From: Pseudonocardia halophobica
GTDB taxonomy: Bacteria; Actinomycetota; Actinomycetes; Mycobacteriales; Pseudonocardiaceae
Direction of reading: 5' to 3'
Length of the DNA stretch: 62,179 nt
Assembly (NCBI RefSeq): GCF_027922425.1
Contig: NZ_BSFQ01000044.1
Span: 1-62,179 of the forward strand
This document shows positions 7,234-15,496 of this stretch, one piece after another; positions within the stretch are counted from its first letter, which is position 1; every line of letters begins with the position of its first letter. A model generated the notes under the pieces. The model worked only from the letters and a program-made list of their open reading frames with translations. It searched no databases and was not told the origin of the DNA. A program made the translations under genes and the position numbers.

Positions 7234-8142
7234 GTGGTGACGCGGTACGCCCACAACGGCCAGGTCCGGATCGCCTACGAGGACCTGGGTGGAGCCGGCG
7301 GCGAGCCGTTCCTGCTGGTCATGGGCCTCGGCGCCTCCCGCGCCTGGTGGCCGGCGGGGTTCGTGGCGGCCCTGGTCGAGGCGGGCTTCCACGTCGTCTC
7401 CTACGACCAGCGGGACGCGGGCGAGTCCACGCACTTCACCGACCACGAGCAGGTGCACCCGTTCGTCGGGCTCTTCCGGCGGCGGCCGGTGGCCTACACG
7501 GCGGAGGACATGACGGACGACGCCGTCGCGGTGCTCGACGCGATGGGCTGGGACACCGCGCACCTGTTCGGCCACTCGCTGGGGGGCCTGCTCACGCAAC
7601 GCTTCGCGCTGCGCCACCCGGACCGGGCCCGGACCATCACGGTCTCCGGCGCCATGCCCAGCGACGCGCGCGGGCTCGCGCAGCTGCGGCACGTCCGCCT
7701 CGGCTTCGTGCTCCGGGCGTCCCGGCTCGCCACCCCGGAGGACGACGAGGGCCACGTCGCCGCGGGGGTGGCGCTGGCCCGGCGGATCTCCTCACCCGGG
7801 TACGCCTTCGACGAGACCACCGCACGCACCGCCGTGCGGCGGGAGCTGGCGATCTCCCACGGCCTCCACGACGCCGGGGCGCAGGGCAGGCAGACGGGCG
7901 CGCCGTGGAGCGGCGGCCGGTTGGCCGCGGTCCGCACGCCCACGCTGGTCCTGCACGGCGAGCAGGACCCGGTCGTCCGCCCGTCGGCGGCCCGGGCCAC
8001 CGCGGCCGCGATCCCGGGCGCCCGCCTGGTGCTGCTGCCCGGCGTCGGCCACGACCTGCCGCGGGAGCTCTGGCCGCGCGTCGCCGGCGAGATCCGGGCG
8101 CTGGCCGACCGCGCCGCACCCCCGGCCGCCACCGGACGCTGA
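7234..8142 (+). CDS. Alpha/beta-fold hydrolase
   Basis: About 302 residues from the GTG at 7234 (or 7237), placed by GGAGG 5-8 bases upstream. The nucleophile elbow is GHSLGG (about residue 113), preceded by the oxyanion-type strand LLVMGLGASRAWW. The acid lies in LHGEQDPVV and the histidine in LPGVGHDLP, so the triad is complete. YDQRDAGESTHF is typical of the family containing TAP-like and epoxide-type hydrolases. Substrate unknown. The divergent glyoxalase-like gene may be co-regulated through the inverted repeat between them. Confidence 0.8.
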   Translation: MVTRYAHNGQVRIAYEDLGGAGGEPFLLVMGLGASRAWWPAGFVAALVEAGFHVVSYDQRDAGESTHFTDHEQVHPFVGLFRRRPVAYTAEDMTDDAVAVLDAMGWDTAHLFGHSLGGLLTQRFALRHPDRARTITVSGAMPSDARGLAQLRHVRLGFVLRASRLATPEDDEGHVAAGVALARRISSPGYAFDETTARTAVRRELAISHGLHDAGAQGRQTGAPWSGGRLAAVRTPTLVLHGEQDPVVRPSAARATAAAIPGARLVLLPGVGHDLPRELWPRVAGEIRALADRAAPPAATGR

Positions 8143-8280
8143 CCGGCGGCGCCGGCGTCCCCACCACCGGGCGGCGAGCAGCCACAACGGGTTCGGGCCC
8201 CGGTCGCAGGCGACCAGCCAGGCCGCGTCGTCGCCGGCGGAGCGCGGGTAGCGTGGGTCGCGGACGAGGTCGAGGCTCAC
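8143..8280 (-). pseudogene. N-terminal remnant of a SAM-dependent methyltransferase gene
   Basis: Reading leftward from a GTG at 8280, the frame gives SLDLVRDPRYPRSAGDDAAW and then LVACDRGPNPLWLLAARWW, which matches the opening of a common actinobacterial methyltransferase (NPRYPRSxxYDxxW...MGPNxLWL). The similarity stops after about 40 residues. No SAM-binding glycine motif follows, and the frame runs into the antisense of the hydrolase gene. The GTG overlaps the stop codon of the upstream dioxygenase gene, so the lost gene was probably translationally coupled to it. Confidence 0.6.
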
Positions 8281-9059
8281 CCGGCGGCCGTCAGCGCCGC
8301 GAGCACCGGCTCCTCGACGGGCGTCGGGTCGGACGCGTGCAGGTCCAGCAGGCCCGTCGGGTCGAGGGGCGGCTGGGCCATGAACCGCGGCCGGGTCCCG
8401 CGGTGCGGTTGCGCGGAGTGCACCAGGAACGGGTGGACGAGGTAGACGTCCCCGGGCAGGCCGGTGGCGAGCGCGACGGGCAGGTGCTCGGTGGCCGGGA
8501 CGGCCTCGCCGGCGAAGGCGAAGAAGTCCGCGCCCTCGTCGCCGTGCTGGGCGAGCAGTCGCGCCGCTTCCCGGTGCGACCCGATCCGCACCTTGGTGGG
8601 GGCGTCCGACTCGCCGACCTCGGAGAACAGGAAGAGCATCAGCAGCGCCCGGCCGCGCGAGCGCAGGTTCAGCCGGAACCCGCCGTCGGGGCCGGCGAAG
8701 CTGCCCTCGACGTGCCAGCCGGCGTCGCCCGGGTCGTCGGGGTGCGGGAACCGGATCGGGAAGGTGCCGAGACCGAGCCGCGGCCGCCACCGCCCCGGCC
8801 CGACGAGCTGGTCCAGCGCCCCGTGCAGCCGCCCGGTGGTCGCGGCCCGCCGGAAGGGCGGGTCGGCGCGGCCGCCGATGCGGTGGACGGGCACGGTCCA
8901 GGTGGCGGGGTCGTCGGGCGCGGCGCCGGTCTCGGTGCGCACCTGCTCCCACAGCAGGGTGCGGCACTCGTCGGCGAGCGCGCGGGGGAAGGCCTCCTCG
9001 AGCCGGACGAACCCGTCGTCGACGAAGGCGCGGACCTGGGCGGCGGAGAGGATGGTCAT
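8277..9059 (-). CDS. Phytanoyl-CoA dioxygenase (PhyH) family Fe(II)/2-oxoglutarate oxygenase
   Basis: Two hundred sixty residues from the ATG at 9059. The opening LSAAQVRAFVDDGFVRLEEA is the standard PhyH start. The metal site is visible as W-H-V-E (H-x-E/D, about residue 120), with the distal histidine in VHPFLVHSAQPHRG and the 2-oxoglutarate arginine just after (TRPRF). Members hydroxylate or otherwise oxidise small molecules; the substrate cannot be read from sequence. It is the upstream partner of the methyltransferase remnant. Confidence 0.8.
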   Translation of the reverse strand: MTILSAAQVRAFVDDGFVRLEEAFPRALADECRTLLWEQVRTETGAAPDDPATWTVPVHRIGGRADPPFRRAATTGRLHGALDQLVGPGRWRPRLGLGTFPIRFPHPDDPGDAGWHVEGSFAGPDGGFRLNLRSRGRALLMLFLFSEVGESDAPTKVRIGSHREAARLLAQHGDEGADFFAFAGEAVPATEHLPVALATGLPGDVYLVHPFLVHSAQPHRGTRPRFMAQPPLDPTGLLDLHASDPTPVEEPVLAALTAAG

Positions 9060-9227
9060 CGTCGGTGAAGGGTGGGGCGGTCCGGGTGTCGCCGCCACCG
9101 ATTTCCCTTCGGTGATCCCCGTCCGGGAAGCAGAACGCTCGGTCACCGGACGTTCCCCTGCCGGGCCGTGGATCATGTCCCGCCGGAACCCGCTGGACGG
9201 CATCACGATCATCGGTACGGTCGGGCC

Positions 9228-9779
9228 GTGACCGCCGCCGTGCCCGACGACCTCGAACCCCGACGCCGCGACGCGCAGCAGCGGCTGGAACGCGCCGTCG
9301 GCGAGGGCCGCCTGACCCTCGACGAGTTCACCGACCGGGTCGGCCGGGTGTGGGCGGCCGAGGACGGCGTGGCGATCGAGCGGCTGCTCACCGACCTGCC
9401 CACGCCGGTGGTGGGCGCGACCCGTCCCGGCCGCTCGGTCCTGGTCGGCGTGCTGGGCGACCTGCGGCGCAAGGGCCGCTGGTCGCTGCGCCGCCGCACC
9501 ACCGTGCTGCTCCTGCTCGGCGACGTCGACCTGGACCTGCGCGGCGCGGTGGTCGAGCAGGGCACGTCCGACGAGCCGATCGTGGTCGACACCTGGTCGC
9601 TGATCGGCGACGTGCAGCTCACCGTGCCGGAGGGAGTCGAGGTCGAGATCGGCGGGTTCTCGCTGCTCGGGGACCAGAAGGTGGACCTCGCACCGGTGCC
9701 GCGGGTGCCCGGCGCGCCCGTCGTCCGGCTGCGGGTGTGGTCCCTGCTGGGCGACCTGACGGTGCGCAGCGCGGGCTGA
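9228..9779 (+). CDS. DUF1707 domain protein with LiaF-like C-terminal beta domain
   Basis: About 183 residues from the GTG at 9228. Residues 7-60 are the DUF1707 domain (DDLEPRRRDAQQRLERAVGE, then GRLTLDEFTDRVGRVWAA), a short helical module common in actinomycetes, often in membrane or envelope-associated proteins. The rest repeats beta-hairpin motifs with LLGD (VLGDL, LLGDVDLDLRG, LIGDVQLTVPEGV, LLGDLTVRSAG), like the C-terminal domain of LiaF. No membrane helix is present. It converges with the IclR regulator gene with a 1-bp gap. Confidence 0.8.
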   Translation: MTAAVPDDLEPRRRDAQQRLERAVGEGRLTLDEFTDRVGRVWAAEDGVAIERLLTDLPTPVVGATRPGRSVLVGVLGDLRRKGRWSLRRRTTVLLLLGDVDLDLRGAVVEQGTSDEPIVVDTWSLIGDVQLTVPEGVEVEIGGFSLLGDQKVDLAPVPRVPGAPVVRLRVWSLLGDLTVRSAG

Positions 9780-9780
9780 C

Positions 9781-10563
9781 TCACCCGCTCCGGCGGTGCC
9801 CCATCTCGCGGGAGATGGCGAGTCCCGTCGCCCGCACCACCTGTTCGTAGGCCTGCGGCCGCGCGCTCCCCGCGGGGACGACGACCGACACCGCGGCGAT
9901 CGTCCGCCCGGTCCGGTCGCGCACGGGCGCGGCGACCGAGGAGACGGGCGCGGGGCGGCGCCGGTCGAAGATCGCGACGCCCAGCCGCGGGACGTCGGCG
10001 AGCCGGCGGCGCAGCCGTTCCGCGGCGGCGGGCTCGAGGCTCCCGAGGTACCCGGCCCGCACCTCGGGCTCGGCCCCGGCCAGCAGCACGAGGCCGACGC
10101 CGGTGTCGTGCAACGGCATCCGCCCGCCGACCCGGTACGCGATCTCCACCGCGCCGTGCGCCGAGAGCCGCTCCACGAGCAGCGCCTCCTCGCCCTCCCG
10201 CACCGCGAGCAGGACGTGCTGGCGCGACACCTCGTGCAGGTCCTCGAGGTGGGGCAGCGCCACCTCGCGCAGGCCGTGGCTGCGCGGCGCCAGCGAGGCG
10301 ATCTCGAACAGCCGCAGGCCCACGACGTAGCGGCCCTCGTCGTCGCGTTCCAGGGCGCCCCACTCGACCAGCCGGCGGGCCAGGCGCAGCGTGGTGCTGG
10401 GCGGGGTCGCGGCCCGGCGGGCCAGCTCGGCCAGGCTCAGCGCCCGGTGCTCGGCGTCGAACGCCGCCAGCAGGGCCAGCGCACGCAGGACGACCGGGTC
10501 CCCCTGCAGGGGCTTCCTCCCCCGCCGCGGCGGCGCGTCCACGGTACGAGGATCGCATGCCAT
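9781..10563 (-). CDS. IclR-family transcriptional regulator of the flavonoid-type catabolic operon
   Basis: Two hundred sixty residues with an N-terminal winged helix (about 22-85, SLAELARRAATPPSTTLRLA) and the C-terminal IclR effector-binding domain (about 90-250, RVGGRMPLHDTGVGLVLLAG is the typical loop). IclR proteins of this type usually govern aromatic acid or glyoxylate catabolism. The gene is divergent from the eight-gene operon at 10653-20675 with 89 bp between, so it most likely controls that operon. The inducer would be a flavonoid or a breakdown product; this is inference. Confidence 0.85.
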   Translation of the reverse strand: MACDPRTVDAPPRRGRKPLQGDPVVLRALALLAAFDAEHRALSLAELARRAATPPSTTLRLARRLVEWGALERDDEGRYVVGLRLFEIASLAPRSHGLREVALPHLEDLHEVSRQHVLLAVREGEEALLVERLSAHGAVEIAYRVGGRMPLHDTGVGLVLLAGAEPEVRAGYLGSLEPAAAERLRRRLADVPRLGVAIFDRRRPAPVSSVAAPVRDRTGRTIAAVSVVVPAGSARPQAYEQVVRATGLAISREMGHRRSG

Positions 10564-10652
10564 TCACTGGAACGCCCACGGACAACCGGTCGGCGGGCCC
10601 CCCATCCTGGGCCGCACGCCGGACCACCGACGATCCGACCCGGAGGACCTCG
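10564..10652. promoter_or_regulatory. Divergent promoter region of the IclR gene and catabolic operon
   Basis: Eighty-nine bases separate the two divergent start codons. An imperfect TTC-ACTG-GAA palindrome lies at 10563-10572, touching the annotated IclR start. The operon's first gene has a good Shine-Dalgarno (GGAGG at 10642-10646, 6 bases before the ATG). I could not pick -10/-35 boxes with confidence. All IclR-responsive sites must lie here or in the immediate coding ends. Confidence 0.45.
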
Positions 10653-11201
10653 ATGACCCTGGAGTTCGCCACTCCCGCCGCGGGCGGCCCGCACTTCGCG
10701 CTGCCCGGCAAGCCCGTTCCGTTCTTCCTCGAGGCGGGCGAGGGCGAACGGGCCCACCTGTTCGACCAGCTCTTCACCGTGCTGCTGTCCGGCGACGAGA
10801 CCGACGGCCAGTTCGGCGTGTTCACCATGGAGGCGCCGAAGGGGCAGGCGATCCCGGTGCACTCGCACGCGGCGGTCCACGAGATCTTCTACGTGCTCGA
10901 CGGGAAGGTGCGCGTGGTCGTGGAGGACGCCGACGGCGTGCGCCACGACCGCCTGCTGACCAGCGGCGACTTCGGGTACGTGCCGGCCGGGCACCTGCAC
11001 ACCTTCCGGGTGGAGTCGCACCGCGCCCGCACGCTCGGGGTGAACACCGGCGGGTTCGAGCGCTTCTTCGCCGCGGCGGGCGAGCGCACCGACTCCCGGA
11101 TGCCGCCGGCGACGCCGGTCGTCCCCTCGCCGGAGCAGCTCGGGGCGGCCGCCCGCGAGTACCGGAACGACTTCCGCCACGATGTCCGCCTCCTCGACTG
11201 A
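10653..11201 (+). CDS. queD: Monocupin quercetin 2,3-dioxygenase-like enzyme
   Basis: The 182-residue single cupin has both full motifs: G-x5-HSH-x4-E-x6-G at residues 64-84 (His70, His72, Glu77) and G-x5-PAG-x2-H at 106-116 (His116). Length and ligand positions are very close to what I recall of the monocupin quercetinase QueD of Streptomyces, which opens ring C of flavonols, releasing CO and a depside. The glycosidases, esterase and ring-cleavage enzymes downstream support this substrate class. A pirin-like or other quercetinase-type substrate remains possible. First gene of the operon; its stop overlaps the next start by 20 bp. Confidence 0.7.
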   Translation: MTLEFATPAAGGPHFALPGKPVPFFLEAGEGERAHLFDQLFTVLLSGDETDGQFGVFTMEAPKGQAIPVHSHAAVHEIFYVLDGKVRVVVEDADGVRHDRLLTSGDFGYVPAGHLHTFRVESHRARTLGVNTGGFERFFAAAGERTDSRMPPATPVVPSPEQLGAAAREYRNDFRHDVRLLD

Positions 11202-12069
11202 CGCCCCGGCCGGGCCGCCGCCGCTGCGACCGGCGCCGATCCCCGGACCGGAGCGGGCCGGCGGCGTCGCGACCCGGCGGGCCGTCGAGTACGCCGTCGT
11301 CCCCGGCTACCGCCCGCTGCTGCTGGACCTGCACCGGCCGGACACCACCGCGACCGTGCCCCTGGTGCTGTTCCTGCACGGCGGGGGCTGGCGGGTCGGC
11401 AGCCGCGCAGCGGTCGGTCCCGCGTTCGCCGACTGGGACCCGTCGCCGTTCGCGCGGCTGGTCGGAGCAGGGTTCGCCGTCGCCTCGGTCGACTACCGGC
11501 TCAGCGGCGAGGCCCGCTTCCCCGCCCAGCTCGACGACGTGGCCGCCGCCCTCGCCTGGCTGCGCGAGCACGCCGCGGAGCTCGGCCTCGACACCGGGCG
11601 CACCGCCGTGTGGGGCGAGTCCGCGGGCGGGCACCTGGCCGCCCTGCTCGGTCTCACCGAGCCGGGCGTGCGCGCGGTCGCCGACTGGTACGGCCCGTCC
11701 GACCTGGCCGCCCTGCCCGCGGACGCGGCCGCCACCGGCATCGCGGTCACCGACCCCGGTGCGCCGGACTCGCGCGAGGCCCTGCTGCTCGGTGCGCCCC
11801 CGCAGGCGGCGGCCGAGGTCGCCCGGGCCGCCTCCCCGGTCGCGCGGGTGCACCCCGCCGCACCCCCCTTCCTGCTGGTCCACGGCACCGCGGACCGGTT
11901 CGTCCCGTGCCGCCAGTCCGAGCGGCTGGCGGAGGCCCTCGCGGCCGCCGGGGCCCCGCACGACCTGCAGCTCCTCGAGGGCGCCGACCACATGTGGCTC
12001 GGCACGCCCGAGCACGCCCGGACCGCCTTCGACCTCACCCTCGACTTCCTCCGCCACCACCTGAGCTGA
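11182..12069 (+). CDS. Alpha/beta hydrolase (HSL/BD-FAE-like esterase), candidate depside esterase
   Basis: The 295-residue enzyme has the HGGGW oxyanion motif (VLFLHGGGWRVGS, about residue 64), the nucleophile elbow GESAGG (about 155), the acid in HGTADRFVP and the histidine in GADHMW. These are marks of HSL-type carboxylesterases. In quercetin breakdown the dioxygenase product is an ester of protocatechuate with 2,4,6-trihydroxybenzoate, and an esterase must split it. The 20-bp overlap with the cupin gene makes this protein the natural candidate. That assignment is inference from context. Confidence 0.75.
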   Translation: MSASSTDAPAGPPPLRPAPIPGPERAGGVATRRAVEYAVVPGYRPLLLDLHRPDTTATVPLVLFLHGGGWRVGSRAAVGPAFADWDPSPFARLVGAGFAVASVDYRLSGEARFPAQLDDVAAALAWLREHAAELGLDTGRTAVWGESAGGHLAALLGLTEPGVRAVADWYGPSDLAALPADAAATGIAVTDPGAPDSREALLLGAPPQAAAEVARAASPVARVHPAAPPFLLVHGTADRFVPCRQSERLAEALAAAGAPHDLQLLEGADHMWLGTPEHARTAFDLTLDFLRHHLS

Positions 12070-12138
12070 CCACCCACACCCGTCCCGCGCCGGCCGCCGG
12101 CCCGCGCGGCGATGCGCCCTGCCGCACACAGGAGAGCC

Positions 12139-13029
12139 ATGAGCACCGACCACGAGCTCGACCGCCTGCTCGGCGAGGTCCTCGCCCAGGTCCGCGCCGA
12201 CGACCCGCGCCTCGCCGAGGTCGTCACCGGGGCCGTCCGCCACCTCCACGCCTTCGTCCGCGAGCTGCGCCCCACCGAGGAGGAGTGGCTGCGCGGCATC
12301 GACTTCCTGGTCCGCGTGGGGCAGACCTGCACGCCCGAGCGCAACGAGCTGATCCTGCTGTCCGACATGCTCGGCCTGACCTCCGCCGTCGACGAGGTCA
12401 ACCACGCCGGGCCCGCCGACGCCACGCCGTCGTCGGTCGAGGGTCCCTTCCACTCGCCCGCGCCCGCCCGGCCGCCGGGCGCCTGGATCGCCGACGGGCC
12501 GGAGCGCGCCCGCGCCGAGCAGATGGTGGTGCACGGGCGGGTCACCGACACCGAGGGCGTGCCGATCGCCGGCGCGACGGTCGACGTGTGGCAGGCCGAC
12601 GACGACGGCCGCTACGACACCCAGGACCCCGCCCAACCGCGCGGCAACCTGCGTGGGCTGTTCACCACCGGTCCGGACGGCGGGTACTGGTTCCGCAGCG
12701 TGCTCCCGGCCAGCTACCCGGTGCCGACCGACGGCCCGGTCGGCGAGCTGCTCACCGCGCTCGGCCGGCACCCGATGCGCCCCGCCCACGTGCACCTGCG
12801 GGTCGAGGCGCCCGGCCACCGCCCCGTGACCACCCACGTCTTCGTGGCCGACGACCCGTACCTCGACTCGGACGCGGCCTTCGCGGTCAAGGACGCGCTG
12901 GTCGTGACCCCGGTGCCGCGGACCGACCCCGCGGAGTCCGCCCGGTGGCAGGTCGACGGGCCGTTCCTGGAGTTCCCGTTCGACGTCCGGCTGGTGCCGG
13001 TGCGCGTGCCCGCGGCGGTGGCGCGGTGA
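12139..13029 (+). CDS. Intradiol ring-cleavage dioxygenase, hydroxyquinol 1,2-dioxygenase-like
   Basis: Two hundred ninety-six residues. An N-terminal helical dimerisation domain (about 1-100) precedes the intradiol beta-barrel. The four Fe(III) ligands are all in place: Tyr159 (DGRYDTQ), Tyr193 (PASYPVP), His217 and His219 (RPAHVHLRV), with spacing like that of hydroxyquinol 1,2-dioxygenases. Such enzymes split polyhydroxybenzenes between adjacent hydroxyls. In this operon the likely substrate is a tetrahydroxybenzene derived from the phloroglucinol half of the flavonol. AGGAG lies 5 bases before the ATG at 12139. The stop overlaps the next start (GTGA). Confidence 0.85.
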   Translation: MSTDHELDRLLGEVLAQVRADDPRLAEVVTGAVRHLHAFVRELRPTEEEWLRGIDFLVRVGQTCTPERNELILLSDMLGLTSAVDEVNHAGPADATPSSVEGPFHSPAPARPPGAWIADGPERARAEQMVVHGRVTDTEGVPIAGATVDVWQADDDGRYDTQDPAQPRGNLRGLFTTGPDGGYWFRSVLPASYPVPTDGPVGELLTALGRHPMRPAHVHLRVEAPGHRPVTTHVFVADDPYLDSDAAFAVKDALVVTPVPRTDPAESARWQVDGPFLEFPFDVRLVPVRVPAAVAR

Positions 13030-13856
13030 GGCTCGTCGGGCTGCGCGACGGCCGGGACGTGCTCGTCTCCCGTGTCCTCGGCGACCGGCTCACCCCGGTG
13101 GCCCAGGTCGACGACTTCTACGCCGACGTGCTGAAGTGGCGGGCGGCCGCGGCGGCGGTGACGGCCGGCGAGCGGCCGCTGGCCGGGGCGCGGCTCGCCC
13201 CGCCCGTGCCCGCCGCGGCGCGGGTCCTGTGCCTCGGCCTCAACTACCGCCGGCACGCCGAGGAGGGCGTCTACGGCGTCCCGGACCACCCGACGATCTT
13301 CGGCCGCTGGACGCGCTCGCTGACCGTCGGCGACACCCCGGTCCCGGTCCCGGCGAACGAACCCGGGCTGGACTGGGAGGGCGAGGTCGCCGCCGTCGTC
13401 GGGGATCGGCTGTCCGACGTCGACGCGGCCACCGCCGAGCGGGCCGTCCTCGGCCACGCCGTGGTCAACGACCTCACCGCCCGCACCGCGCAGAAGCTCA
13501 CCGCCCAGTGGACGCTCGGGAAGAACGCCGACCGCAGCGGCCCGATGGGCCCGCTGGTCACCGTCGACGAGTCCGGCCCGCTCTCGACCGGGCTGCGGCT
13601 GACCACCCGGGTCAACGGCGAGGTGGTGCAGGAGGGCGACACCCGCGACCTGATCTTCGGCGTCGGCACGGTGTTGTCGCTGGTCAGCCGCACCCTGACG
13701 CTCGAGCCGGGCGACGTGCTGCTCACCGGCACCCCCGAGGGCGTGGGCTACGTCCGGACGCCACCGCGGTTCCTGCGCCCCGGCGACGTCGTCGAGGTCG
13801 AGGTCGACCGCCTGGGCGTGCTCCGCACCCCGATCGTCGGGCCGGAGGAGCGGTGA
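13026..13856 (+). CDS. Fumarylacetoacetate hydrolase family protein, candidate acylpyruvase
   Basis: Two hundred seventy-six residues from a GTG overlapping the previous stop. The FAH fold is marked by LCLGLNYRRHAEE (about residue 64), the metal-binding GLDWEGEVAAVVG (about 115), VVNDLTART and the C-terminal LLTGTPEGVGY, all standard for FAHD1-like hydrolases and isomerases. These cleave beta-diketo acids (acylpyruvates) or isomerise ring-cleavage products. After intradiol cleavage of 1,2,3,5-tetrahydroxybenzene the product would be 2,4-dioxoadipate, an acylpyruvate, so hydrolysis to pyruvate and malonate is chemically plausible here. That step is inference. Confidence 0.8.
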   Translation: MRLVGLRDGRDVLVSRVLGDRLTPVAQVDDFYADVLKWRAAAAAVTAGERPLAGARLAPPVPAAARVLCLGLNYRRHAEEGVYGVPDHPTIFGRWTRSLTVGDTPVPVPANEPGLDWEGEVAAVVGDRLSDVDAATAERAVLGHAVVNDLTARTAQKLTAQWTLGKNADRSGPMGPLVTVDESGPLSTGLRLTTRVNGEVVQEGDTRDLIFGVGTVLSLVSRTLTLEPGDVLLTGTPEGVGYVRTPPRFLRPGDVVEVEVDRLGVLRTPIVGPEER

Positions 13857-15463
13857 CGACCCGGTACCCGGTGCTGATCGCCGGCGGCGGGCCCAGCGGG
13901 CTGGCCGCCGCGATCGAGCTCGGCCGGGCCGGGGTGCGGTGCGCGGTCGTCGAGCCGCGCACCGAGGTCGCCGCCGACCCGCCCAAGGCGAAGACGACCA
14001 GCGCCCGCACGATGGAGCTGTTCCGCCGGTGGGGCCTGGTCGACCGGGTCCGGGCGGCCGCGCCGCTGCCGGTCTCCTACGCCCAGGACGTCGTGTTCTG
14101 CACGCGGCTCGCCGGCCGCGAGATCACCCGCTTCCGCAACGCCTTCGGCCTCTACGCGGAGCGCCGCGACGAGCTCGCCGAGTGCGGCCAGCAGATCCCG
14201 CAGCCCGTCGTCGAGAGGGTGCTGCGGGAGGCGGTCGCCGCCCTGCCGACCGTCGACCTCCTGCTCGGCCACCGGCTGGTCTCCGCCGTCGACGGGCCGG
14301 ACGGCGTGCGCGCCGCGGTCTCCGGGCCGGTCGGCGAGCGCGAGGTGCACGCGGACTACCTGCTGGGTTGCGACGGCGCGAACGGCGTGGCCCGCGCGGC
14401 GATCGGGGCGCGGTACGCCGGCGGCAGCGGCGCCCGACCCAACCTCAACGTCACCTTCCGCGCCCCCGGCCTCGGCGACGACCTGCTCTGCGCCCGCGCC
14501 GTGCACTACTGGGTCCTCGGCGCCGACGCCGGCGGGATCGTCGGGCGCGCCGACCTCGACGGCACCTGGTGGACCGTGGCGCAGAACGTGCCGCCGGGCA
14601 CCGACCCGGTCGGGCTCGTGCGGCGGCTGATCGGCGCGGACGTGCCGGTGGAGGTGCGCGCGGCCGACCCGTGGGAGGCGCGGATGCTCCTCGTCGACCG
14701 CTACCGGGGCAGGAGGACCTTCCTGGTCGGCGACGCGGCGCACCTCAACCCGCCGTGGGGCGGGCACGGCTACAACACGTGCGTCGGCGACGCCGTGAAC
14801 CTCGCCTGGAAGCTCGCCGCCGTGCTGCACGGGTGGGCGGGTCCGGCGCTGCTGGACAGCTACGAACCGGAGCGCCGGCCCGTCGCCCGGCAGACCATCG
14901 ACGACGCGGCCGCGCAGGAACCCCTGCTCGCGCACGCGTTCGCCCACCCCGACCTCGACGCCGCCGGGCCCGCCGGCGTCGCCCGCCGGGCCGCGGCGGC
15001 CGAGGCGCTGGCCGCCAAGCGCGGCGAGTTCCACAGCCTCGGTCTGGTGCTCGGCTACCACTACGCGGACTCCCCGGTCGTGGTCGACGACGGCTCGCCG
15101 GTCCCGACGCACGAGCCGCTGCGCTACCACGGTTCGCCCCGCCCCGGGGCCCGGCTGCCGCACCGCTGGCTGGCCGACGGGTCGTCGCTCTTCGACCACC
15201 TCGGCCCCGGGTTCACCCTGCTCCGCCTCGATCCCCGCGCCGACGCCGGGCCCTTCACCGCCGCGGCCGCCCGGACCGGGGTGCCGCTGACCCTGCTCGA
15301 CGTGCCCGGCACAGCCGACGCCTACGGCGCACCGCTGCTGCTGGTCCGGCCGGACCAGCACGTCGCCTGGCGGGGGTCCGACGCCCGGCACGCCGCCGCC
15401 GTCCTCGACCGCGCCCGCGGCGCCTCCCACACCTCCCACCCCACCCCGGCGCTCGCCGGCTGA
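13853..15463 (+). CDS. FAD-dependent aromatic hydroxylase (group A flavoprotein monooxygenase)
   Basis: The 536-residue enzyme of the PheA/TfdB/MhpA-like family shows the FAD fingerprint IAGGGPSGLAAAIELGRAG (residues 7-25), the DG motif (LLGCDGANGVAR, about 174) and the GD motif (LVGDAAHLNPPWGGHGYN, about 290-307), followed by the thioredoxin-like C-terminal domain. Such enzymes hydroxylate phenolic rings with NAD(P)H and O2. In this operon it probably converts phloroglucinol or its carboxylate to a tetrahydroxybenzene, the substrate of the intradiol dioxygenase next door. The GTG start overlaps the previous stop by 4 bases. Confidence 0.85.
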   Translation: MTTRYPVLIAGGGPSGLAAAIELGRAGVRCAVVEPRTEVAADPPKAKTTSARTMELFRRWGLVDRVRAAAPLPVSYAQDVVFCTRLAGREITRFRNAFGLYAERRDELAECGQQIPQPVVERVLREAVAALPTVDLLLGHRLVSAVDGPDGVRAAVSGPVGEREVHADYLLGCDGANGVARAAIGARYAGGSGARPNLNVTFRAPGLGDDLLCARAVHYWVLGADAGGIVGRADLDGTWWTVAQNVPPGTDPVGLVRRLIGADVPVEVRAADPWEARMLLVDRYRGRRTFLVGDAAHLNPPWGGHGYNTCVGDAVNLAWKLAAVLHGWAGPALLDSYEPERRPVARQTIDDAAAQEPLLAHAFAHPDLDAAGPAGVARRAAAAEALAAKRGEFHSLGLVLGYHYADSPVVVDDGSPVPTHEPLRYHGSPRPGARLPHRWLADGSSLFDHLGPGFTLLRLDPRADAGPFTAAAARTGVPLTLLDVPGTADAYGAPLLLVRPDQHVAWRGSDARHAAAVLDRARGASHTSHPTPALAG

Positions 15464-15496
15464 TCCCGACCGGTCCACCAGCAAAGGAGCTCGGAG

